NCBI GenBank assembly: GCA_964547975.1 | Contig: CAZJRM010000209.1 | Span: forward strand, 1 to 9,680 | DNA from: CAYJPV01 sp964547975 | GTDB lineage: Bacteria > Acidobacteriota > Vicinamibacteria > Vicinamibacterales > JAKQTR01 | DNA: 9,680 nt | Reading direction: 5' to 3' | Shown: positions 1 through 5,744 of the stretch, in pieces | Layout: each line of letters begins with the position of its first letter | Numbering within the stretch: the first letter of the stretch is position 1 | Program-made: the position numbers and the translations under genes | Notes under the pieces: generated by a model | The model's input: only the letters and a program-made list of their open reading frames with translations | Database searches by the model: none | Told to the model about the DNA's origin: nothing

Positions 1-1
1 C

Positions 2-577
2 GCGGGCCGCGGCGGCGCGGATGCCTCGGCGGCCGCCGACAGCGTCGACCAGCGCCTGCTGCAGTGGATGGATGCCGAGAAGATCGACGGCTTCGCGCCG
101 TGGACGACGTTCACGCACCCGACGCTCGGCGAGGTCGAGATCGGCGGCTTCAAGCCGTACGCGGCCGTCAATCCGCCTGCGTCGAAGATTGCCGAACTCG
201 GGGCGTCGCACACGAAGTTCGTGCTGCACCTGACGTCGCTCTTCCCGTCAGTGAAGATCGCGAAGGCCGAAGCGACCGCGCTGGCCGCCGGCATCTATCG
301 CGTGAAGGTCGACGTCGAGAACGTCGGCGTCCTGCCGCCGGCCCTCGCGCACGCCGTCACCGCCCGCGCGGTGACCCCGACGATGGTCCAGCTCGGTGTC
401 CCGCCGGAATCCATCATGTCCGGCGCCGAGAAGACGATGTACGTCCAGGCGCTGCAGGGCGCCGGCGGACGGCAGTCGTTTGATTGGGTCATCACGGCGA
501 AAGCCGGCTCGTCCATCACCGTGAAGGCAGTCGCCCAGAAGGGCGGCGCCGACACGGCCACGATCACCCTCAAGTAG
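2..577 (+). CDS. M14-family zinc carboxypeptidase-like protein, C-terminal part (5' end outside window)
   Basis: The open frame enters from the left edge and ends at TAG 575-577, so only the last 191 residues are seen. The visible part is clearly paralogous to the C-terminal third of the next gene. Both share an HP-x-x-G-x-V-E-(I/L)-GG segment, a run of FP/MP-x-(V/I)-K-(I/V) leading into a beta-rich Ig-like domain, and a closing KGG-x-A-x-ATITL(K/Q) tail. The M14 zinc ligands would lie upstream of the window and cannot be checked, so the peptidase call rests on this paralogy. The C-terminal beta domain is probably an extracytoplasmic accessory domain. The next gene starts 15 bases downstream, which points to one transcript. 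An internal ATG at 68 is in frame but should not be taken as the start, because coding sequence continues upstream of it. Confidence 0.8.
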   Translation, partial: AGRGGADASAAADSVDQRLLQWMDAEKIDGFAPWTTFTHPTLGEVEIGGFKPYAAVNPPASKIAELGASHTKFVLHLTSLFPSVKIAKAEATALAAGIYRVKVDVENVGVLPPALAHAVTARAVTPTMVQLGVPPESIMSGAEKTMYVQALQGAGGRQSFDWVITAKAGSSITVKAVAQKGGADTATITLK

Positions 578-585
578 CCAGCACC

Positions 586-592
586 AGGAGGA
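586..592 (+). promoter_or_regulatory. Ribosome binding site of the complete M14 peptidase
   Basis: A perfect AGGAGGA lies in the 15-base gap between the two peptidase genes. Two ATGs follow back to back at 593 and 596. The second has the more usual spacing (4 bases after AGGAGG against 1), so translation may begin at 596; the difference is one Met. Confidence 0.75.
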
Positions 593-2434
593 ATGATGAA
601 CACGCATCTTGCTCGCGTCATCAACACCGCCGGCCTGCTGGTCACCGTCGCGGTGCTCGGCACGCCCGGCGTGGCCGGCCAGGCACAGACCGGCCAGGCC
701 CAGAAGACTCCCGCCAGGGTCTCGACCGGCACGCCCGTCGGGACCGTCTCGTCGGAGCGCACCTTCAAGGTCAAGCTCGACTTCAACCGGTGGCACGATA
801 CGGCAGAGCTCATCGCCGACATGAAGGCGCTCGAGAAGGCCTACCCCAAGCTCCTGAAGTATTCCTCGCTCGGCAAGAGCTACGGCGGTCGTGACATTCC
901 ACTCATGATCGTGAACAACCCCGACACCGGGGCCGACACGGCCAAGCCCGCGATGTACATCGAGGCCAACATCCACGGAAACGAGGTCCAGGGCGGTGAG
1001 GTCTGCCTCTACACGATCTGGTACCTGGTGGAGCACTACGGGAAGATCGACAAGATCACGCAACTCGTCGACGAGCGCGCGTTCTACATCGTGCCGACGG
1101 TCAATCCCGACGGCCGCGACTACTTCATGCACGGGACGGGCGCCGGCTCGCGCACGGGCCACGTGCCCGTCGACGAAGACGGCGACGGCCTCGTCGACGA
1201 GGATGGCCCGGACGACCTGAACGGCAACGGTACGATCGAGCAGATCCGCAAGTACGTGCCCGGCGAGGGCAACTACAAGGTGAGCGCCCTCGACCCGCGC
1301 ATCATGGAACCGGTGCGGCCCGGGGAACAGGGCGACTGGGTGGTCCTCGGCCAGGAAGGTCTCGACAACGACGGCGACGGGCGCGTCAACGAAGACGGTC
1401 CGGGCGGCTACGACCCCAACCGCAACTTCCCGGCGGACTGGCAGCCGAACTACATCCAGGGCGGGGCGATGGATTATCCGTTCCAGCTGCCCGAGTCGAA
1501 AGCGGTCAACGACTTCTGGATGTCGCATCCCAACATCGCCGGGCTCCAGACCTACCACAACAGCGGCGGCATGATCCTGCGCAGCCCCGGGGCCGAGCAG
1601 ACCGGCGAATTCCCCCGCGCCGACGTGGCGTCCTACGACGAGATCGGCCGCAACGGCGAGCGAATGCTGCCGTTCTACCGCTACATCGTCATCTGGAGTG
1701 GCCTCTACACGGTGCACGGCGGCGTGACCGACTGGACCAACGACGGCCTGGGCATCCTGTCCTACTCGAACGAGCTCTGGAATGGCGGGCAATACTTCAC
1801 CAGCCCCGAACTGAAGGAGCAGCAGAAGGACCCGGAGAGTCCCATCGCGCCGCGCGTGTCCAACTACTTCTTCAACGACTACCTCGAGTTCGGTGACCAG
1901 TACCTCGCGTGGAAGGCATTCGACCATCCGCAGTACGGCAAGGTCGAACTCGGCGGCATGAAGAAGACGTTCGGCCGTGTGCCGCCGCGTTTCATGAACG
2001 AAGAACTGTGCCACCGGAACATGGCGTTTACGCTGTACCAGGCTGACGAGATGCCGCAGATCAAGGTGGGGGCCACCAAGGTCGAGAAGCTGTCCGACGG
2101 CGTCTACAAGGTGTGGGTCGACCTGGTCAACGACAAGGCTGTGGCGACCATCATGGCGAAGGCCGCGAACAACAACGTCGTGCCACCGGACCTCATCACC
2201 GTCGAGGGCAAGACGGTTGACGTCGTCTCGGCGAGTTGGGTGCCCAGCAAGTTCCGGCCGGGCGTCTCCCAGCTCATCGATCAGAAGGACCTCAAACGGA
2301 TCATCGTGCGCAGCGGTCATCCGGCTCATGCGACGAAGACGCTGCAGTACCTGGTGAAGGGCAGCGGCAGCTTCACGGTCAAGTACGCCAGCGTCAAGGG
2401 CGGGTCCGCCCAGGCGACAATTACGTTGCAGTAG
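593..2434 (+). CDS. Secreted M14-family zinc carboxypeptidase with Ca-binding-type acidic insert and C-terminal beta domain
   Basis: This 613-residue protein starts with a Sec-type signal peptide: a basic start, a hydrophobic stretch at about residues 11-24, then VAGQA as a likely cleavage area. It therefore probably acts in the periplasm or outside the cell, removing C-terminal residues from peptides. The M14 active site is complete. HGNE supplies the zinc ligands H128 and E131, and TYHNSGG supplies the third ligand H322. PNRNF (N276, R277) matches the substrate-carboxylate site, and SNELW gives the likely catalytic Glu, E394. Between the zinc motifs lie two related acidic segments, residues 193-206 and 257-270, each with a DxDGDG-type core like calcium-binding loops. 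Residues from about 485 onward form a beta-rich domain shared with the upstream gene. The protein is much longer than a bare M14 catalytic domain (about 300 residues) because of the insert and this tail. The start is 593 or 596. The exact substrate cannot be told from sequence. Confidence 0.92.
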   Translation: MMNTHLARVINTAGLLVTVAVLGTPGVAGQAQTGQAQKTPARVSTGTPVGTVSSERTFKVKLDFNRWHDTAELIADMKALEKAYPKLLKYSSLGKSYGGRDIPLMIVNNPDTGADTAKPAMYIEANIHGNEVQGGEVCLYTIWYLVEHYGKIDKITQLVDERAFYIVPTVNPDGRDYFMHGTGAGSRTGHVPVDEDGDGLVDEDGPDDLNGNGTIEQIRKYVPGEGNYKVSALDPRIMEPVRPGEQGDWVVLGQEGLDNDGDGRVNEDGPGGYDPNRNFPADWQPNYIQGGAMDYPFQLPESKAVNDFWMSHPNIAGLQTYHNSGGMILRSPGAEQTGEFPRADVASYDEIGRNGERMLPFYRYIVIWSGLYTVHGGVTDWTNDGLGILSYSNELWNGGQYFTSPELKEQQKDPESPIAPRVSNYFFNDYLEFGDQYLAWKAFDHPQYGKVELGGMKKTFGRVPPRFMNEELCHRNMAFTLYQADEMPQIKVGATKVEKLSDGVYKVWVDLVNDKAVATIMAKAANNNVVPPDLITVEGKTVDVVSASWVPSKFRPGVSQLIDQKDLKRIIVRSGHPAHATKTLQYLVKGSGSFTVKYASVKGGSAQATITLQ

Positions 2435-2450
2435 TGTGACGCGCGTGTGA

Positions 2451-2480
2451 CGTGGGGGCCGGCTTCAGCCGGCCCCCACG
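2451..2480 (+). terminator. Strong hairpin after the peptidase pair, no T-tract
   Basis: A perfect 13-bp inverted repeat (arms 2451-2463 and 2468-2480, cgtgggggccggc and its complement) closes on the four-base loop ttca, 17 bases after the stop codon. The stem is very GC-rich. No T-run follows, so it is either a non-canonical terminator or a 3'-end-protecting stem. It could serve both converging transcripts. Confidence 0.6.
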
Positions 2481-2526
2481 CGCGTACCGGCGCCTGGCGT
2501 CGGGTGGCAGGCCGAGAGCCGCGAGC

Positions 2527-2547
2527 CGGGGAGGACGGCCCTCCCCG
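2527..2547 (-). terminator. Hairpin after the PP2C phosphatase gene, no T-tract
   Basis: An 8-bp perfect inverted repeat (cggggagg at 2527-2534, cctccccg at 2540-2547) encloses a five-base loop. It lies 11 bases beyond the stop codon of the minus-strand gene. The position fits a 3'-end structure for that gene, but there is no T-run on either strand. Confidence 0.4.
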
Positions 2548-2558
2548 TGCCGATCGAC

Positions 2559-3677
2559 CTACGCCGTGCGTTTTGCGACGATGAGCGAGAGGTCGTCGTA
2601 GGGGCGCGTATCGCCCATGAAGGTGTCGACCGAGGCGAGCAGGCGGCGGCCGTACTGCTCGGCGGTGACGGGGCGAGGGTCCGACAGTAGCGCCTGCAGG
2701 CGGTCGTCGCCGAAGAACTCGCCGGCGCCGTTCATGGCCTCTGTGACCCCGTCCGAGTAGATGACGAGCGCTTCACCCGGCTGCAGGTCGATGTCCTGCT
2801 CCGTGTAGGTCGACCCCGGCATCAGCCCGAGGGCCATTCCGCCGGGCGGCAACTCGTGGAACTTCCCTCCGGAGACGACGATCGGCGGCTGGTGGCCGGC
2901 GTTGACGAGGCGTACTCGCCCGGTGCCCCCCTCGATGTCGAGGTACACCATCGTCGCGAACCGGTTCGGCAGGCCGTCGCGGCAGAGAATCGTATTGGTA
3001 CGTTCGGCCAGCGCGGCGAGTGACGGGACTTCCGTGGCGAGGGCCCGCAGCGTAGCCTGGACCTTGGCCATCAGCAGGGCGGCCGGCAGGGCCTTGCCCG
3101 CGACGTCCGCGAGCACCAGCCCGGTACTCGACCCTACGGCCAGGGCATCAACGAGGTCGCCCCCGACGTCGTTCGCCGGGCGCGTGTAGAGCCAGACGTC
3201 CCAGCCGGGGACCGCCGGTGCGGCGCCGGGCATCAGGGCCTGCTGAACGGCCCGTCCCGCCTGGAGTTCGTGGCGCGCGAGTAGTTTGTCCTTCAGTTCC
3301 AGCATCAGCAGGATGACGAGCAGGGCCGCGCCCAGGAGCACGGTGTTGGCGTTGAACACCGCTCCGGAGCCCGAGCCGCTGACGTCCTTCGACCCGATGA
3401 GCAGGAGCACGGCCGCGACGAATACCACCCGGCGGACGGGCGAGAGCCGGAAGAAGAGGGCCTTCACGAGCCACCAGGCCCGGACGAACCACCGCCAGAC
3501 CCGGTTCTTCGTCGTCAGCGCGTGCCGCTGCTCCTGGGCCAGGTAGAACGCGTCGAGATCCTCGGCCGTCTGGCGCAACTGGGCCCGCCATCCGCGCGGC
3601 ATGTCCGCGCGGGTCTGCTGGACGCTGTCGACCAGCGTCGTCCAGAGCGGCGGTGTGGGCTGCGTGGGTATCGCCAT
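2559..3677 (-). CDS. SpoIIE/RsbU-type PP2C serine/threonine phosphatase with two membrane segments
   Basis: This is a 372-residue protein. An N-terminal region (1-80, with a basic Trp-rich stretch near 58-72) leads to two hydrophobic segments at about 84-96 and 111-127. A short linker follows (ELKDKLLARHELQAGRAVQ, ending in QALMP near 150), of the type that precedes SpoIIE domains. The catalytic domain spans about 155-371. Its metal-binding and core motifs are VGGDLVD (D174), ADVAGKALPAAL (D191), NAGHQPP, YSDGVTEAMN (D309) and the terminal DDLSLIVAKR (D361/D362). Such phosphatases commonly dephosphorylate anti-sigma-factor antagonists in partner-switching pathways. No sensor domain, anti-sigma factor or STAS protein is in the window, so the substrate is unknown. 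The start is set at 3677 (MAIPTQP). An in-frame ATG at 3776 would add 33 residues, but these are the translation of a REP-like palindrome and look non-native. No convincing Shine-Dalgarno precedes 3677. Confidence 0.9.
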   Translation of the reverse strand: MAIPTQPTPPLWTTLVDSVQQTRADMPRGWRAQLRQTAEDLDAFYLAQEQRHALTTKNRVWRWFVRAWWLVKALFFRLSPVRRVVFVAAVLLLIGSKDVSGSGSGAVFNANTVLLGAALLVILLMLELKDKLLARHELQAGRAVQQALMPGAAPAVPGWDVWLYTRPANDVGGDLVDALAVGSSTGLVLADVAGKALPAALLMAKVQATLRALATEVPSLAALAERTNTILCRDGLPNRFATMVYLDIEGGTGRVRLVNAGHQPPIVVSGGKFHELPPGGMALGLMPGSTYTEQDIDLQPGEALVIYSDGVTEAMNGAGEFFGDDRLQALLSDPRPVTAEQYGRRLLASVDTFMGDTRPYDDLSLIVAKRTA

Positions 3678-3692
3678 GGTGCATCTGTACTG

Positions 3693-3720
3693 ACGAGAAC
3701 CGGCCGGGGGTGGTTCTCGT
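3693..3720 (-). promoter_or_regulatory. Inverted repeat in the 5' region of the phosphatase gene
   Basis: Arms acgagaacc (3693-3701) and ggttctcgt (3712-3720) are perfectly complementary over 9 bp with a 10-base GC-rich spacer. The nearer arm ends 15 bases before the start codon at 3677. It could be an operator or an mRNA hairpin just ahead of the start, where it might limit ribosome access. There is no direct evidence for either. Confidence 0.35.
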
Positions 3721-3728
3721 GGGGGAGA

Positions 3729-3772
3729 CGTCCGGCTGACTTGTCCTGAGCGCAGCCGAAGGAAGCCGGACG
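3729..3772. repeat. REP-like imperfect palindrome
   Basis: Outer arms cgtccggct (3729-3737) and agccggacg (3764-3772) are a perfect 9-bp inverted repeat. The centre contains ttgtcctgagcgcagccgaa (3741-3760), a motif I recognise as a frequent dispersed intergenic repeat in GC-rich bacterial genomes. Read on the minus strand it encodes LRLRSGQ, a string that often appears as a false N-terminal extension in automatic annotations. Only one copy is in this window, so its repetitive nature here is inferred from recognition of the motif. Confidence 0.55.
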
Positions 3773-3852
3773 CCACGACCGGTCGCGTGGGTGCCGGCGC
3801 CCCTCAACGGCGCCCGGGGCAGGGCAGGCGGCCCGGATGGGGCCTGGGAAAC

Positions 3853-3861
3853 TGCTATACT
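3853..3861 (+). promoter_or_regulatory. Extended -10 promoter for sppA
   Basis: TGCTATACT combines an extended TGn with a TATACT -10 hexamer (3856-3861, 5 of 6 matches to TATAAT). It stands out in a GC-rich region. No good -35 box is seen at the usual distance, as is common for extended -10 promoters. Transcription would begin near 3868, a few bases before the Shine-Dalgarno. Confidence 0.6.
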
Positions 3862-3873
3862 CGCCGCGAGGTC

Positions 3874-3879
3874 AGGAGG
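3874..3879 (+). promoter_or_regulatory. Ribosome binding site that fixes the sppA start
   Basis: A perfect AGGAGG lies 7 bases before the GTG at 3887. This supports that GTG over the upstream in-frame ATG at 3791, which lies before the promoter. Confidence 0.8.
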
Positions 3880-3886
3880 TCTGTCT

Positions 3887-5644
3887 GTGGCTGTAAGACG
3901 CGGCGTGGGTGTCGTGCTGGTGCTGATTGCGGTCGGCCTGCTGGTATCGGCCACCGGGATGGTCTTCATGCTCGCCCTCGCGGGCAGCGAGCCCATCGTC
4001 GCCGACGGGTCGGTACTCACGCTGACCGTGTCAGGTGACCTCGACGAAGTGCCGCCCGACAGCCTGTTCGGACTCGCGACGCCGGACCGCGGCACCCTGC
4101 GGTCTTTCGTGGATAGCCTGCGCAAGGCGAAAGCCGACAAACGGGTGACCGGCGTAGTCGTCCGGCCCGCCAACCTCGGCGCGCCCAACTGGGCCAAGCT
4201 CCAGGAAGTCCGTGACGCCATCGTCGACTTCCGGAAGTCCGGCAAGAAAGCCGTCGCGTTCCTCGAGTACGGCGGCGATCGCGAGTACTTTCTGGCGACC
4301 GGCTGCGACCGCATCTTCCTGCTGCCGACGAGCCCGCTCGATCTGAGCGGGATTGCCACCTACGACCTCTTCCTGCGCGGCACGCTCGACAAGATTGGCG
4401 CGGTGCCCGACTTTGCGCACATCGGCGACTTCAAGACCGCGCCCAACCAGTTCACCGAAAAGACGTTCACGCCGGCCCACCGCGAGATGCGCGAGTCGCT
4501 CAATCGCGACCTGTTCGAGCAACTCGTATCGGCCATCGCGGACAGCCGGAAGCGCAACGTCGAAGAAATCCGCCGCCTCATCGACGATGGGCCGTTCCTG
4601 CCGGAGGACGCGGTGCGCGTCGGCCTGGTGGATGACCTGGCGTACGAAGACCAGTTGGACGACAAGGGCAAGTCCGGAATCGCGAGAAGCGCCGCGCGGC
4701 TGACCTACGAGACCTACCGCCGCGTGAGCCCCGAGTCGGCCGGCCTCGGCGGCGGGCCGCGTATTGCCGTGATCAACGTCGTGGGGCTGATCGCGTCCGG
4801 CCGCAGCGGGTTCGACCCGCTCAACGGACCCGTGGCGGGGTCGGACACGATTACCGAGTACATCCGCAAGGCACGGTCGGACGCGTCCGTCCGCGCGATC
4901 GTGCTGCGGGTCGACAGCCCGGGAGGATCGTCGGTGGCGTCCGACGTGATCTGGCGCGAGCTGACGCTGACACGCCAGGGCAACACCCGCCCGATCGTCG
5001 CGTCGATGTCCGACCTCGCGGCGTCAGGCGGCTATTACGTGGCGATGGCGGCGCCCGACATCGTCGCGCAGCCGGGCACGCTGACCGGGTCGATCGGCAT
5101 CTACGCGGGCAAGATCGTGACCGGCGGCACGTACGAGAAGCTCGGGATGCATATCGAGTCGCTCAGCATCGGCCGGCACGCCGACATGAACTCGCCGGTG
5201 CGCCGCTTCAACGCCGACGAACGCGCGAAGCTCGAAGGGCAGCTGCACGCGTTCTACGAACAGTTCGTCGAGAAGGTCGCGCAGTCGCGCAAGATGAAGC
5301 CCGAGGCCGTGGACGCCGTCGCGCAGGGGCGCGTGTGGACCGGGCAGCAGGCCAGGAACATCGGCCTCGTGGACGCGCTCGGCGGGCTCGACCGCGCCAT
5401 CGCCCTGGCCAAGGAACGCGCGAAGATCCCGGCCGCGCAGTCGGTGCAGCTCGTCGTCTATCCGCCGCGCAAGTCGCTGTTCGATCTGCTCAGCGAGTCG
5501 ATGGGCGGCATGGACAGTGGCGCGGGGTTCTGGTCGCTGCTGTCGCGGAACGAGCGCCGCGCGGCCAGCGTCCTCACGGCGCCGATGCTGATCTTCAGGC
5601 GCGGCGAGCCGCTGGCGCTGATGCCGTTCGCGGAAGTGCGGTAG
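3887..5644 (+). CDS. sppA: Signal peptide peptidase SppA, 67K two-domain type
   Basis: This is a 585-residue membrane-anchored serine protease (family S49) with a Ser/Lys dyad. It degrades signal peptides left in the membrane after export. One hydrophobic segment at about residues 7-32 anchors it, with the protease domains outside the cytoplasmic membrane. The architecture is the tandem two-domain form, close to the 618 residues of the E. coli enzyme. The N-terminal domain has HIGDFKTAPNQF with the likely catalytic Lys, K183 (E. coli K209). The C-terminal domain has SDLAASGGYYVA with the nucleophile S380 (E. coli S409), preceded by RVDSPGGSSVASD and followed by TGSIGI. The GTG start at 3887 is supported by AGGAGG and an extended -10 promoter immediately upstream. 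The gene appears to be transcribed alone: its upstream neighbour is divergent and its downstream neighbour convergent. Confidence 0.95.
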   Translation: MAVRRGVGVVLVLIAVGLLVSATGMVFMLALAGSEPIVADGSVLTLTVSGDLDEVPPDSLFGLATPDRGTLRSFVDSLRKAKADKRVTGVVVRPANLGAPNWAKLQEVRDAIVDFRKSGKKAVAFLEYGGDREYFLATGCDRIFLLPTSPLDLSGIATYDLFLRGTLDKIGAVPDFAHIGDFKTAPNQFTEKTFTPAHREMRESLNRDLFEQLVSAIADSRKRNVEEIRRLIDDGPFLPEDAVRVGLVDDLAYEDQLDDKGKSGIARSAARLTYETYRRVSPESAGLGGGPRIAVINVVGLIASGRSGFDPLNGPVAGSDTITEYIRKARSDASVRAIVLRVDSPGGSSVASDVIWRELTLTRQGNTRPIVASMSDLAASGGYYVAMAAPDIVAQPGTLTGSIGIYAGKIVTGGTYEKLGMHIESLSIGRHADMNSPVRRFNADERAKLEGQLHAFYEQFVEKVAQSRKMKPEAVDAVAQGRVWTGQQARNIGLVDALGGLDRAIALAKERAKIPAAQSVQLVVYPPRKSLFDLLSESMGGMDSGAGFWSLLSRNERRAASVLTAPMLIFRRGEPLALMPFAEVR

Positions 5645-5686
5645 CGCCAGGCCCCGGCTTTCGGCGTTCGGCATGAAACACAACGG

Positions 5687-5708
5687 GCCGGCGGGTTTCC
5701 CCACCGGC
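5687..5708 (+). terminator. Weak hairpin after sppA
   Basis: Arms gccggcggg (5687-5695) and cccaccggc (5700-5708) pair over 9 positions with one mismatch around a tttc loop, 42 bases after the sppA stop. No T-run follows, so this is a weak terminator candidate in the convergent gap. Confidence 0.35.
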
Positions 5709-5715
5709 ACGTTCT

Positions 5716-5744
5716 CTAGCCTCTAGCCCCTAGCCCCTAGCCCC
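5716..5744. repeat. Period-7 CTAG tandem repeat at the sppA/ppiD junction
   Basis: CTAG occurs at 5716, 5723, 5730 and 5737, exactly seven bases apart. The units read ctagcct once and then ctagccc three times. The last unit contains the TAG stop codon of the minus-strand foldase gene (complement of 5737-5739), so the coding sequence runs into the repeat. CTAG is a rare tetranucleotide in many bacterial genomes, which makes four in a row notable. Confidence 0.7.

Noticed and set aside
248..2329. 693-residue minus-strand open frame
   Set aside because: It lies antisense to the well-supported M14 gene. Its translation is dominated by Val, Arg, His, Asp and Leu, as expected from the complement of GC-rich coding sequence, and it has no recognisable domain.
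3796..3814. ggcgcc repeated 8 bases apart in the sppA upstream region
   Set aside because: Each copy is a self-palindrome of only 6 bp in very GC-rich sequence, so chance is the simplest explanation.
3148..4359. 403-residue minus-strand open frame
   Set aside because: It spans the phosphatase gene in another frame, the divergent promoter region and the antisense of sppA. Composition is Ser/Arg/Pro/Thr-rich with no motif.
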